A DNA stretch of 64,000 bases, from the NCBI RefSeq assembly GCF_002775205.1, contig NC_036447.1:7304501-7368500 (forward strand), read 5' to 3'. Both the position numbers and the translations under genes were made by a program. Shown here piece after piece: positions 37,301-50,600 of the stretch (positions are counted from its first letter, which is position 1; the number at the start of each line of letters is the position of its first letter). The DNA is from Xiphophorus maculatus (taxonomy: Eukaryota; Chordata; Actinopteri; Cyprinodontiformes; Poeciliidae). The notes below the pieces were generated by a model, which saw only the letters and a program-made list of their open reading frames with translations, made no database searches and was not told the origin of the DNA.

Positions 37301-37508
37301 GAAAAAGATTATTTATTTGCGTTGCCGTTTTATTACTTCCTGATATGTCGTCACTTCCTTCGCAACCAAGCTTCTCCGTTGCTAGGCTCACTTTGCGCTG
37401 CCTCAAAGCCGAATCTGCTTGATTCCTCTAGACTCCATCGTCGATAACTTAATTTAACATAAACAAATTTAACTTTCAAAGTAACTTTAACACATTTGAC
37501 CAACCGTT
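37300..37508 (+). promoter_or_regulatory. FAM161A promoter region
   Basis: Lies directly upstream of the FAM161A ATG. Two ETS-like CTTCCT sites (within 37335-37342 and 37352-37359) are visible. GCAAC and GTTGCT words at about 37362-37383 could be RFX half-sites, expected for a ciliary gene, but I see no full X-box. Inferred from position. Confidence 0.4.
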
Positions 37509-40500
37509 ATGGCGAATCCTCACCGTACGAACGTTCTGGTGACTTCGTGTCTGAAAACGCCGGTTGACCCGCACACCAAGGCTCCTTTAGCTTCATACGA
37601 GCGGGAGAGAGTTCTTCCCTACTCGGCCACGAGCTACCTGGACAACCGGGACTACGAGAAGGAAGTATGTGCGGTGGGAAAACGTTAATGTAATTGTTAT
37701 TTATTGTAAATCGTCATTAAAAAGTTTCTATTACTGATCTAAAATAGTAAAAGTCCTTGAAGTTTTAATCTGTAAATTGACTGCAGGTTTTAAAATCACC
37801 TTAAATTGACTAATGTGTCAACTACATGCTTGTATTATAAGGGTAAAATTATTTTTCAATATATAATATCAGAAGGGACTCACTAATGTACTACCTGAAT
37901 GTTTTTTTATATTTAAAGATGTGATTTTAAATGCCAGACTAATAACAACTTAGACTGAACCTGGTCTGACCTCATGTGGGTCATGGAAAACACTTGATCT
38001 CCATAATTTGTTTTCCTGACTATTTTCGGATTTCCGTCATGGATAGATTACTAGAGGTCACATTCAGTTGATAATCCCAACCTCTTGTTTGTCCTCTGGT
38101 TAAATCTGCCTTTTTCCATGCAGGTTGCTGATGTCTGATTATAGGTTGTAGTAATGAAACCAAACACCTGATTAAGGCTGGACATCAGCTGAACTTATTT
38201 AGACTAAACTGCCTTTTTCCGTTTCACCATCTGGTCCTTGTCACTGTCGCAGTGGGATAATAGGCTTAGCCCTGCAGGAGCCTTAGCGTCACTCAGTGGA
38301 TGCATTGTTCAAACGTTGCAAATGTAGTCCCACAATTTAAAAAATGAGGCTCCTTTAATTTGGAATAAGAGGCAAGCATTTTCATGCTGCAAGTAATGAC
38401 CTTTGATGTGAGTTTGCATTGTTTTTTTTGTGATATTTTATGATTTCAGTTGGAGTATGAGGACTTGGGATCGGATTTCTTTTATGAGGACTATCTGGGA
38501 AAGGAGGACCCTCGCATGGGGGGTGGCCATCATAGAGCAGCAGCAGACTACCTCGACCTGAGTAAAATCTTCTTTTCTAATGAGGAATACTACAGCAAGC
38601 TGGAGGAGCTCAAAAAGGCCCATCTGCGCACCATGGAGGAGCTGGAAAGCATGTATCAACAAAAGCTGCAGCTCAGGTCAATGGATCCCTTAGACATGGC
38701 AACGCTGGAGCCAGGGCACAGGTGCGTGGCTTCAAACTGTTTCATGACAGTTACATTGTCTATTCTCTCACACTTTTAAACAACTTAAAATAGACAAAAT
38801 AGCAACAATTGTAATGAGAAATTATTTGTTTATTTGCTGTTTTTGGTAGACTACTGCTTGTATAACAGAACAGTTTAAACAAGACACAATGAGTGCTTTT
38901 TCACTTTAAGTCTAACAGTTCAAATGACACAAAGTGCAAACTGACCTTGGAAAAGTATTTGTTCCTCTTGAATTTTTCAACAATGTGTTATATTACAACC
39001 ACAAACTTTAGCATATTTTACGCAGATTTGATCTGATGGATCAATTCCAAGAAGTCCATAATTTTGATGTGAAAATAAAAGTACAAATACCTATTCTGAT
39101 GATTAATTGAGTGATCAAGTGAAAAACAAATTTGGTACATTCTGCAAAATTTTTCATTTCACCACTGAAGCTTAGTTGATACAATATTGAAAATACACAA
39201 AATGCAAATAAATAATTCAGTTTATTTTTTGTAAAAACAATACTTTTAACATCAACATGTGAAAAGCTCAGCCCTTCCTGTTTCACTTAGCATCAATAAA
39301 ATATATGTCTGATATGTTTAATATTTTTAGTTGAGCTGATTAATAACTGATAGCAAAGGGAGCTTAATAGGAGATTTTCTTAATTTTTTTCACAATTTCA
39401 ACTGGGTGAAGCTAAAACTACATATTCTGCTTGAACATATTTACAATTTTTTTTATCGTAAACACAAAATGTATGTTCACAGTTTTGACTTAATTACTGC
39501 TCTGAATGTGTTGTACTTTCAGCAATTGGCCTTTTTTAGTCTGTATACAATATGCAGTTGACCATTAATCAATTAATAAATTAGTTCATGAAAATTACAA
39601 TTATCAATTCATCATCATTAATCGGATTAATCGTTTTAGCCCTAATCAGATTTAAATTTATAAAATGCTTTTGAAAACATGCGTGTTTTTTTCATTTTCA
39701 TTATATACTATTGTTATTATTTTACCATGTAGAATCTTAATGAATTGTATTAACAATATAACAGTGTCACAGCCTTACATTTATGCTCACTAGCCTTTCT
39801 TATTTCCAGTTACGTTATTGGTTATGGCCTTTGGAATTAAAAAGCTACTGGTTATCTGCAGTGGTTTAAAAAGAGTTAGTACATCCCTACAACGCATGTA
39901 AAAAAAGCCAAAAGGTTATGAATTGTTTATAAGGCAGCTGTACAATTTGTTTGTGAATATTATACTGTACGTAATTTTCACCTGTTGTGTAAGTTATAAA
40001 CACAACATTGCTACAGTTGGATATTAACTAGTTACTCAATTACATTTACTCAAGTAACTTTTTTTAAACAAATGTACTTTTAGGAGTATTTTTACTTGTA
40101 CTTTAGTAATTATCACTACTCTTACTTGAGTAAAATTTCTGGATACTCCTACCCACTGTGAGTGGCTTCACCGAATGAAAACAAACATGTTTAAAATTCA
40201 TCACACCTGCAGTTTTTGTTAGTTTCATAAGTTTTTTTCTGATAGAAACTGATTAGGAAAAAACCCCACTTTTGCCTGATTTTATATTTTGTTACTTATA
40301 TGTATTATTGTAATTTTGATCCTTCAAATACCAAAATTTCCACTTAACTTTATGTTTTGGTCCATCTCATTATGTAATTTTTAAATATTAAATGACTGAT
40401 AATTTGATCAGTAACTCAGTACTTGAGTCGACTTTTTACCAAATACTTTTTTACTCAAGTAAAAATATGTTGAAGTACAGTAGTGCTTGTAGTAGTACAA

Positions 40501-43500
40501 TTTTGGGGGACTCTGCTCACCTCTACCAAATAGAATATCAGAATAATATTCAATTGCCGTATTAAAATGTCCCTTTTCTTTTTCCATCAGGCTGCTCTGG
40601 TCAAATTTAAACCCTGTAGCTTCACATCATCCTTTGAGAAAGTCGCACTCCGCTGTTGAGCTCCGGTGGATCTCTGGGCAGTCAGACTCATCCGACGAAA
40701 ATGAAGCTTGGAGTAACACGGTGGAAAAAGGCCTTCTGTTCTCTCCTAAAGAGTACATCAAGAACATGTGGAAGGACTTCAAGGTTCCCTTCAACAAACA
40801 CCGCATCTCCTCCTCCTCACTGCACAGCATGCCTGGAGACCAGAGGAGACTGCGGAAGAGAAGGGACAAAAGACAGCAGGAAGAGGGCAAACCCAACGTG
40901 ACCGTCCCAAAACCCTTCCACATGACGCTGCGTGAAGCTGAGAGGCTGAAGCGTGGCGTAAAGTCCCGCTCCGAGGTGGAAATGGAGAACGTGGATCTGA
41001 AGAGGCAGCTGGAGGAGCTGACAGAATGCCAGAAGCAGTTCCGTGCCAGTCCCGTACCGGCACACGTCCACCTTCCGGTTTACGAAGAGATGCAGGAGCG
41101 CAACAAGGAGCAACGGAGAAGCATGCGAGATCGAGAGACGCGGCACCTTCGTGCCATTCAAAAGCCTTTCAGCTTCCTGGAGAGGGAGAGGCTAAAGAAG
41201 GAGCAGAAGCAGCTGCAGCAGCAGCAGCAGCAGCAACAAGCCGACCGCGAGAAGATGAAGCCTTTCAAAGCCAAGCCTGTGCCAAAATCTGTGTATGCAG
41301 CCGCGTCAGGGGATCTGGTGAAGGAGGATGAATTGTATCGCTCCATCAAGATGCATATGAGGGCCCAGGAGTTGCTGCGGAGTTCCTCTGTGCCTCCCAG
41401 CATGCTCACACGGCGCCTGAATGATCGGAAGAAGCCCAAAGATGAACTGGGCGATGGCTTTACCCACAAGCCTCAGATAAACAGAGAGGTGCCTGACTTC
41501 GACGCCAGCTACAGACGCTTCCAGAAGCAGCTGGAGAAGCGGAAGGACGTAAAGACAACGACGGCGTGCGAACCCTTCGAGCTGAAGACGTCCCAGATCT
41601 CCTCGCACCGGGAGCGCATCCTGGCCGACATCGAGAAGGACCAGAGCAGCCCACGGTTGCTGCGCTGGCCTCACATCAGCCCCGGGCCAGCGCGGACCCC
41701 CAACTCAAGCCTCTGTTCGTCCCTGTCGGGAAGTCTGGAGCTGCTTCCTGCCAAAGTTACAGATGCTACTAAAAAGCGTCACGAAGCTGTGAGGTACCAA
41801 ATTAGGACCCCAAAGGATTCCACTATAATAGTAGAAATAGTGACAGGCTCTGAACTCCGATGACCCATTTAGCGGTCCTGAACAGACCCCACACCCCTGC
41901 CCCAACACCTGCTGTCTCGTCCTAAAACAGCTTCCAGCCCAGAATAGCTTCCCCTGCCCTTCCTTTTGCCAAAGTCATCTCCTCCGAACCTTCCTCCATC
42001 TGTGACTGCAATTATTTTTGTAGAAAAGCTCTGGAGCAGCGGAAAAAGGCAGAGGAAGAAGAGGAGCGTTGGAGGGAAAAGCAGAGGGAGAGAGAAAAGA
42101 AGCTGCAGAGGATGGTTTTAAAACGAGCCCAAGCGAATGACCCTCATCTTGCTCTTTCACAGACCAACAAGAGCAAACTGAAAGAGTTCAGGTGTGCAGA
42201 GTGGTTATATCTGTTTGATTAAATATTACTTATCAATCAGGCAATCAACCAAGTTGATCTGTATAGCACATTACAGCAACCAGACAGTTCAAAGTGCTTT
42301 ACATTGTGAAAACATTAACACATCATACAGTCACCAATTGTGAAAACCAGTAACAGACATTACATTTTGTCAAGTGCCATTGTTAAAAAGATTAATACAC
42401 ATCAGATTGTTGATTAATGTTTCATTGATTATATTTCAAAATCAACTCCAAACAGCTGGGTTTTTAGTCTAGATTTAAAGCAACTCAGTGTTTTGGTTGT
42501 TTTGCGGTTTTCTGGAAGTTTGTTCCAGATTTGTGGTGCATAGAAGCTGAATGCTGGTTCTCCATGTTTGGCTTTGGGAATGCAGAGCAGAACCAGAACC
42601 AGGAGACCTGAGGGTCTGGAAGGTTGATACAACAACAGCAGATCTTTAATGTATTGCGGTGCTAAACCATTCAATGATTTATAAATTAACAACAGTATTT
42701 TAAAATCTATTCTTTGAGCTACAGGGAGCCAGTGTAGGAACTTTAAAACTGGTGTTATGTGCTCTTTCTTTCTGATTTTAGTGAGAACGTGCGCAGCAGC
42801 ATTCTGGATCAGCTGCAGCTGGAGAATTTATTTTTTTTAGTCAGTCCTGTGAGAACACTGTTGCAGTAATCAATGCAAATAGAGATAAAATCATGGATGA
42901 GTTTCTCTAGATCTTGCTGAGACATTAGTTCTTTAATCCTTGAAATGATTTTTCAGGTGATCAAAGGCTGACTTTGTAACTGTCTTAATGTGGCTCTGAA
43001 GGTTCAGGTCAGGGTCTATCACTACACCCAGATTTGGGTTGATTACTAGTTTGTAGCTGTACTCTTGTGCTTACATAATAATGTAAATTTGCCTTCTGAA
43101 AGGCTAATAAGCTTTATTTTGCACAGAACCAAAGGGAAATAAAAGCCACACACAACCAAAACCATAAATGAAATGGCTTATGATGTTTCTGTAAACAAAA
43201 TTGCTTTTCAACAAATATTAATCATCAGAATAAAAATTATTCAGCTCACTTTAATTAGTCATGCGACTAATTGATCCACTGCTTATTGCGACAGGCTTAT
43301 GCTGAATTTTTATTCCCGACAGGAAACAAGACGTTCAGCGTAAGAGAGAATATCGGCAGGAGATCAGAGAGATGCGAGAAAGAGTGCAAGGAAGGCCGCT
43401 GCTGCTGGAGCAGGTCACACAGGTGAATGTCAACACAAAACAAAAACACGCCCATCATTTGTATCAGTATGCATTTACAAAATACAGGCTAGTTTCAATT

Positions 43501-45165
43501 TCAACAATGCCAATATTTGCAAAGGTTATTATAATAAATAATTAGGGCTGGGAGATATGGATTAAAAATAAAATCAGATTTTTTTCCTACCAAATCTGAT
43601 TTCCAATTTTAATACTTTTGTTTCTCGCTTTCTTTTCTAAAAAAAGAAATGATAAATGGCAGAAAATGTTTTGACAAAGTGGCGTTTGTTTCAATCATCC
43701 GTTCAGTGAGTTGTGCAACAGAATATTACACCTAGACTACAAGAATTTCTCTTTAATTACCAGAATATTGGCATAATGTGGGCAGAGCAAAGATACAATT
43801 TTACCAGAAGAGCGTATTAAAATTACTAGAAAAAGGGCATGCCGTGGTGACGTAGTGGTTAGCGCGACCCGTATTTGGAGGCCTTGAGTCCTCGACGCGG
43901 CCGTCGCGGGTTCGACTCCTGGACCCGACGACATTTGCCGCATGTCTTCCCCCTCTCCTTCCCCGTTTCCTGTCAGCCCACTGTCACATAAGGGACACTA
44001 GAGCCCACAAAAGACCCCCTGGAGGGGTTAAAAAAAACAAAAGAAATTACTAGAAAAAAGTTGTTTTAATGAGAAAATAATTTAGTTATTTTTTATTGAG
44101 TTTTCATAAAATTTCTACTCAAAATATTACAACTTTATTCTGGTAATATTAAGACGCTATTGTTGTGTTATTTCGACTTTATTGTTATGTAACTTTATTA
44201 TCATATTATTACAACTATATTCGTGTAACATTGTGACTATTTTTGTTCAGAATCTTTCTTTCTTTGTTTCATTGTTTTTCTCTTCCTTTCTCTCTGAACA
44301 ATTAAAATTTCAACAAAGCAAAAACTGGAATTGGAAAACATAAATAAATAAATTCCCACAGAAAATAACTAAATGTTCTGCTCAAAATGGAGCAGGAATA
44401 AGTAGTTGCTCATCTAGTCTCGCTCCTGAATTTTTCTACAATACCTTAATCAAAATTGTAACATAAATACTTAAACATGTAATTGGTGAACATATTTTTA
44501 GTGCTTGATGTTCTTGTGTGCTGTTTACATAGTGACTCCACAGATACTGTTGTATAAAAACAACACAAGCATTAAAAAATGACTTTCTCCACAAAAAAAC
44601 TTTAGTTAACAAGTCATTAATTTCTCCTTTTTTAACCTGTTCATGCTAACAGAAGAATGCTAAGCAGACAGCAGAGAAGCATTACATCGAAACCCTGCAT
44701 GGATGCGATGTGAACGAGGACTTTATAAGCAGCAAGGCGGGCAAATCAGCACCTGAGCGCAAAATCTCAACAACCAGTGACAATAACCAGAGGTAAGCAT
44801 TTAATCATTCCCGATTAAAGACTAAGAAGGGTAAAAATAAAAAATATTGTTAGCAATTTCTGTCTGCTGATTGTTTCTTGTGTTTTACTAGTGATCAGGG
44901 GGAAGCCGACTTTAAAACCGTTCACTACAGAAAGGTCTACCTGGATGATGAAGACATTAATTGTGCTTCTGATAATGACGAAGAACGAGAGGAGCAGAAG
45001 AGTGATCAGGCCTCGCTGAACCACCGCGAGAGTGAAGACGCCAGCGGTCACCATGGTGACGATCCACAGTACTCTGACGAAAGTTACAATTACTCAGACG
45101 ATCATGAGGATTTCTCAGATGACAGCGAGCATGATGTTGATGATAAACAAGAATTAGTAGACTGA
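37509..45165 (+). CDS. fam161a: FAM161A, centrosomal/ciliary protein (FAM161 family)
   Basis: Microtubule-associated protein of the photoreceptor connecting cilium, basal body and centriole inner scaffold; loss causes retinitis pigmentosa (RP28) in humans. Exons: 37509-37664, 38450-38721, 40591-41793, 42024-42191, 43323-43422, 44653-44792, 44892-45165, joining to 770 residues. The large third exon carries the family core: TVPKPFHMTLREAERLK, ECQKQFRASPVPAHV, then KPFSFLERE and VTDATKKRHEAVR. Exons 4-5 are charged coiled coil (EEEERWREKQRE). Exon 6 (KQTAEKHYIETL) matches the conserved C-terminal helix. The last exon is very acidic. A glutamine run encoded by CAG repeats sits at 41211-41240. Reading through the third-exon donor would give a different ending with a stop at 41863. 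The intron before 43323 carries a LINE remnant, and the intron before 44653 a SINE. Confidence 0.93.
39080..39650. repeat. Interspersed repeat family A, copy 3
   Basis: Carries 'ctgatgattaattgag' and, at the far end, 'attaatcggattaatcg' and 'ttagccctaat', in the same order as the other family A copies. In FAM161A intron 2. Confidence 0.55.
40015..40530 (-). repeat. Interspersed repeat family C, copy 3
   Basis: Contains 'cttgagtaaaatttctggat' and 'tttactcaagtaaaaatatg', and ends 'ctctgctcacctctacc'. Same orientation as 36828-37280. In FAM161A intron 2. Confidence 0.65.
41211..41240 (+). repeat. CAG-rich trinucleotide tract encoding polyglutamine
   Basis: Near-pure CAG codons inside FAM161A exon 3, interrupted by CTG and CAA. 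They encode a run of about nine Gln that could vary in length. Confidence 0.85.
42238..43060 (-). mobile_element. Non-LTR retrotransposon (LINE) remnant
   Basis: Minus-strand open frame 42429-42692 encodes a fragment with YKSLNGLAPQYIKDLL, AFSFYAPQIWNKLPEN and SCFKSRLKTQLF. This is the pattern at the C-terminus of many fish LINE-encoded proteins. The lower-coordinate end is a LINE 3' tail (AAGCACTTTGAACTGTCTGG on the minus strand). Upstream sequence to about 43060 continues the element but is disrupted. It lies antisense in a FAM161A intron. Confidence 0.7.
43835..44043 (+). mobile_element. tRNA-derived SINE, full length, with target-site duplication
   Basis: The head has box A-like GTAGTGGTTAGCGC and box B GGTTCGACTCC, followed by a C/T-rich body and an A-rich end. 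It is flanked by an exact 15-bp duplication AAATTACTAGAAAAA at 43820-43834 and 44044-44058, the mark of LINE-driven retroposition. In the FAM161A intron before exon 44653. Confidence 0.9.
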
Positions 45166-45263
45166 TGACTTTAAGACGCAACAAACATGAGGTGTAGACA
45201 AATGCTGTTATTTATGAGCTCTGTAATAGATACAGAGTTGTAATTGTAATTTTAGGTTGTACA

Positions 45264-45269
45264 AATAAA
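45264..45269 (+). promoter_or_regulatory. FAM161A polyadenylation signal
   Basis: AATAAA 99 bp after the FAM161A stop codon. Confidence 0.8.
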
Positions 45270-46320
45270 CATGAATTCTCCTGCCATTGTGATTATTTCT
45301 GAAATCTCTCTTTTGTTTCACATTTCATTCATCTCAAAAGTTGGTTGCCTAATTGTCATTTATATGCTGGATACATTTCACAGCCGTACATCATATGTTT
45401 TGCACACACCTTGAGAATTATACCTTGCAAAAACAATCCACCCATCCATCTGTAGATTCTTATGCTTGCAGGTTTTTTGGGTCATAGTTATTGAGCAAGA
45501 GGTGACCGTGTCACCAGTTTGAGACAGAGACACATAGGACAAGCAAATATTAACACACACACTTCTAATGAACTGTTATGCAAAGTGAAAATATGTCACT
45601 TTATTAGTTCCTGAGGTTGGTAAACTTTGCTATGGAACAGCAGATTACAGAATTATGAACATTTTGCCAGTCAGATTAGTCAATCATACTTTTTGTCACA
45701 TATTTCTTATTTTCTCTGTTGCTTATTTGCATGGGGACAAATGTTGGGTATAAACAAAAACGGTGTAACATTTATAACCATAGCTAATTTGCAGTGAATG
45801 TCCCCAGTTGTAGATTTAACAACATAAAACAATTTTGAAAAATAAAGCAACATAGCAAGATAAAGTCTCATATGTAACATAAGATTAATATTTAGTATCT
45901 GTTAAAAAAAACAAACTAAATTTAACTCTGAAGTTGGTGGTTTCCTAATATTTTTTTAGGTTTTGATTTCCTGGTAACACTATGATAATCACCCATTGCT
46001 ATTTATGACATTTCAAATATTCCAAAATGTATTCATGCTCTTCAACAAAGAATGACTAATTTCCAACTTTACAACCATTTCGAGCGATATAAAACGTCCT
46101 ATAAGGATTACAGTAAATACATATTTGGTTCAAATCATATACTAATTTTAGTAAGTATCCTTACACGTTTTGATTTTAGATAAAATTCACATTTATTATA
46201 TATATACAGTTTAGAAAAGAAAAATTAATATAAATGTATCACATGTTGAGCAGTGCACTAGCAAATCTTCACTTCTTGGTAAGCTCTTGCTCATGTCGCA
46301 CCATATAAAGAATTTACGAG
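45270..46320. other. FAM161A-XPO1 intergenic sequence
   Basis: AT-rich; I see no gene, tRNA or clear repeat boundary here. Confidence 0.6.
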
Positions 46321-46560
46321 CGACAGATGAGCAACTCCGCCCCGTGTGACGCACAGTGTGACGTTAATAGCAAAGGAGCCAATCGCGTGGTTAGTGGGCG
46401 GGAGCATGATCCAAATTTTACGCGGCGCGCGGTGGGCCGAAAGACCGAGAATGAATAGCCCGGTCTCAACCGGTTCTAACCGGTCTGCAGTTGGAAGCAT
46501 GAGCTTAGAGGAAGAGCACTTTTCCACGACCTAAAACATCTCTGCTGTCGTACAATGTGC
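46320..46560 (+). promoter_or_regulatory. XPO1 promoter region
   Basis: GC-richer than its surroundings. Contains two TGACG (CRE-like) words at 46347-46351 and 46359-46363, a CCAAT box at 46379-46383 and a GC box GGGCGGG at 46396-46402. No TATA box in the expected place. A 5' UTR exon ends downstream at 47041. Confidence 0.65.
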
Positions 46561-47618
46561 AAATTGGAAAAGAAATAAAATTAGACTATTTCACTTCGTG
46601 ATTATGACTCGGAATATCGCTCCAACTGTGACTCCGTGAAATTGTTGCTGTTAGCTTAGCTCAACGATTTATTAGCCAGCAGACCTAAATCATCAATGAC
46701 TTTTCCATTAGCAGGGGTACTAGCTGTTACAGCCGGATGTAGTTGCCGATAGCTGAAAAGCGGCTTCTTTTTCATATTGACTGAGGAAAAGAAAGACTGC
46801 GATACTGGTAGTTTTAAAGTAAGTCGAAGGATACCGCGGAAAGCCATTTTTAACTAGGCGTTGATCTACGAAAGCTAGCGTTAGCCTTTAGCTAGCAAGT
46901 GCTAGCTGCAGTGTAGCATCAGTGGTTGCAATGAGATAACGCTACATACTTTTCAAAGTATTAAGACGCTTAGCATTCCGGGCTCTAGCTACATTCAGTA
47001 ACATCACGCAAGTTTTACGACAAGTGGACTGCACATACCAGGTAAGTAAATCCCGAGCAAAGCCTAGCTAAATAGTTGAGCTCGCGTGGGCTAATATTAG
47101 CATCCGCGAGTTTCATAATAAAACTTTTTGATTTATTTCTTGTTATGCCGCGATAAATAGAAAAGTCAAAGAAATGCGGCTAGAGTTTAAGCGACCCTTT
47201 TTCCTGGTTAAACTATTTTTATTCTATAAAACACGTCTATGCTTTGGGTTTTCGTAGATACGTTTCTGTTCCTGTGCTGCCAGACGGGGGCGCCGTTTCC
47301 CATTAGGCCATTTAATCATTTGACTGTCAAATGTCGCTACTTTAGTCACTCAACCCACAAAGTGCTACAACATTTACCTTTTCGTCTCTTTTACGCTTCA
47401 TTGTGTTTGCTTTTGGATTGCAACATGTCTTTTAAGACTTGAGAAAGAAGATTGAGTTGATCTCTTCCTCCTCCAAGTTTTACATATATACACATATATA
47501 TTTTATTCTAAATTCCACTCGTAAATATAAATGCATGTATTTTGTCTTTTAGCACTGTGAAGGTGAAACTGAGGTTTTGCCAGTCTTTGTCTAATATAGA
47601 TTTTCCTAATCTGCACAG
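46560..47618 (+). other. XPO1 non-coding first exon and intron
   Basis: A strong donor (ACCAG|GTAAGT) after 47041 marks the end of the non-coding first exon. Its start is not visible but probably lies near 46480. The intron 47042-47618 ends at CTGCACAG just before the coding exon. GCTAGC-type words recur at 46860-46910. Confidence 0.55.
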
Positions 47619-47626
47619 GAAGCTCT

Positions 47627-50600
47627 ATGCCAGCTGAAATGACCATGTTGGCCGATCATCCAGCCAGACAGCTGCTGGACTTCAATCAGAAACTGGACAT
47701 CAACCTGTTGGACAGTGTTGTCAACTCTATGTACCATGACATCGGTAACCAGGTGAGGGTCATTTTCTTCTGTCAGTGTTGCCTTTGTGTGGGATGAATA
47801 ACACGGTTCTTATGCAGACTTGATCAATAAAAATTTTTTCACAGAATTTGACGTGGTAATAAAACAACCAGAGCTGATTACTGCATTTCCAATCTAATAT
47901 TAATCATTTTTTTTGTTTTGTGTAGCAAAGAGTGGCTCAAGAAGTGCTAACAAACCTGAAGGACCATCCTGATGCGTGGACGAGGGTTGACACCATTCTG
48001 GAATTCTCTCAAAATATGAAGACTAAAGTATGAACTTAAAATATTTAGATTTTTGTAAAGGGGACATTTACAATAATATGTTAAATTTTTTTCTGCCCAG
48101 TGTTAAAATGTATTCTCCAGTACTCTTTCCCATGCTAATTTCAGTGTTTTTACTGGTTTATTTTTGCATTTTTATGTTTGTGGGTTTTGTGGAATGTGCC
48201 CTTCAAGAGCCCAATTTCCTCAATTATCTGTATTTTATAGCAATGGCTCATGATTATCTATTAATTGTAAAAGGGGATACCAAACAAAAGGTGGAAATTG
48301 TGTGCAGATTTTACTTTCTGAACATTTTAGGTAATGAAAATCTGCTTTGTGTTACTTCCTTTGTTCGCTATTTACTGGATCTCATGGTTTTAGACCTGGT
48401 ATAAAGTCATATCTCTCCGTTTTCCTCAGTACTATGCACTGCAGATTCTGGAGGCGGTCATCAAAACACGCTGGAAGATTCTCCCAAGAAATCAGTGTGA
48501 AGGTAAATTTTACTTCTGATGTTGAATAAATGCAGTTTAGGCACTATAATGGACTTGACCACCTCTGATGTTTGTTTAGATCTAGAACACAAGTTATGTC
48601 TGCGTTTGTTTGGTGAGCATCTGCTAATAATATGTGACTTTTCCAGGAATCAAAAAGTATGTTGTTGGATTGATTATCAAGACTTCTTCTGATCCTGCAA
48701 ACATGGAGGTAACGTTGTCATAGTAAAATCTTGAACTTTTACACACAAAACATATCAGTCTTTCTCTCATTATTAATTATGCAATTTTGACATTTGTTTT
48801 GCAGAAAGAAGGGGTGTATATTTCAAAGCTCAACATGATTCTCGTACAGGTAATGATTTCAAATCTATGGGCAGACACAATAACTAACAAGCGTAGAATG
48901 TTGATGGAAGTCGACTCTTTGTTTTGGTCTATTTAGATCTTGAAACAAGAATGGCCCAAACACTGGCCCACCTTCATCAGTGATATTGTTGGCGCCAGTC
49001 GGACCAGCGAGAGCCTCTGTCAGAACAACATGATCATCCTGAAGCTCCTCAGTGAAGAAGTGTTCGACTTCTCCAGTGGCCAGATGACACAAGTGAAGGC
49101 CAAACACCTCAAAGACAGGTTACTGATTTTAAAAAATCATTTAAAGTGGGGAGTCCTTTAAATACTTTAGCTATTGGTTCAGAAAAAGAAAACGGATGAA
49201 CAAATGTTTAATCCTAGGCTTGAAAACTGCATTTCAAGTTGTAGTTATTAAAAAAGCTGGGGTTTATCTAATGATAATGACAAAATGTCAATCTACATTT
49301 TTATTCAATAAGCCTTGTTGAATTTTGTAGGGTTATTTATTGTTTAGCCATTTATAGTCTTAAGGATAAAATTGTATTCTGTCAAAGTTTTGCTGATTAT
49401 TAAACTGTTGATTGTTTGGATAATATCAGTACTATTTATTGTAAGGTTACTTCTTTATCTTAAATTATTAATCCTACTGTCTTTAAGAAGGCTTTTTCTC
49501 TCTCTCTTTTTAGCATGTGCAATGAGTTTTCTCAAATATTCCAGCTGTGCCAGTTTGTAATGGTAAGACTGTCAAAAGTCTGGAGACTTCAGTATTTTTA
49601 TTTGTTTAGTTTCTTTCAGAATAATCACTGATTGTTCCTCTGTTGTTTTTTCTGTGAAGGAAAACTCCCAAAATGCACCTCTGGTCCACGCCACTCTGGA
49701 GACTCTCCTGCGTTTTCTAAATTGGATTCCTTTAGGATACATATTTGAGACCAAACTCATCAGCACTCTGGTCTACAAGGTAAACCAGCCAACATGAACG
49801 AGGAAATTCAACTTTCCCCTGGGTCAGGTGATGTGTCTCAGTGTGACCTTTTCCTTCTTTACTCCTTTAGTTCCTGAATGTTCCCATGTTTCGCAACGTG
49901 ACGCTGAAATGTCTGACAGAGATTGCTGGAGTGAGCGTCAATCAGTACGAGGAGCAGTTTGTCAACCTGTTCACCCTCACCATGAGCCAGCTCAAACAGG
50001 TTAGCGCCAGTTTGACCATGTTGCTGTTCACTGACTGGTTGTTTTACAGCCAAAGTGAAAGCTTGTGACTTTGCTTGCGTAGATGCTGCCACTGAATACT
50101 AACATCAAAGTGGCGTATTCCAATGGGAAAGACGATGAGCAGAATTTCATCCAGAACCTGAGTCTGTTTCTCTGCACGTTCCTGAAAGAACACGGGCAGC
50201 TGATCGAGAAACGACCCAACCTGCGTGAGACACTCATGGAGGTAGAAAAGCTGAACCCTTTCTGTTCTTAAAAAGAAACTAGATTTTTTTTATTCCCTTC
50301 CCTGGTTTTATTTTAATGAAAACATAAGCTCAATGGTATGATTCACATTAGTTCTGCTATATTGTGGTTAAGAGAAATCTCCCTCTGCTAAATGGGGACT
50401 AACCTTCAAACTACAGGTTTTATTTCTTTATTTTTTAAGTTTTGTTGCTCGTGGCCTCCAGATTTTACTTGAACCAAAGCAACACATTTTCCCAGTGCAT
50501 AAAACTAAGGCTGCACAATATATTACAAATATATAATCTTTACAATATCAGTATGCACAATATTCATATCGCAAAGGACTGTTTGGAGTGCAGTAGTTGT

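Noticed and set aside
42429-42692. Minus-strand open frame with protein-like composition inside FAM161A
   Set aside because: It matches the C-terminal pattern of fish LINE proteins and sits on a LINE 3' tail, so it is a retroelement remnant and not a host gene.
48030-48404. Hydrophobic open frame of 124 codons
   Set aside because: Lies entirely in an XPO1 intron; the composition follows from T-rich sequence.
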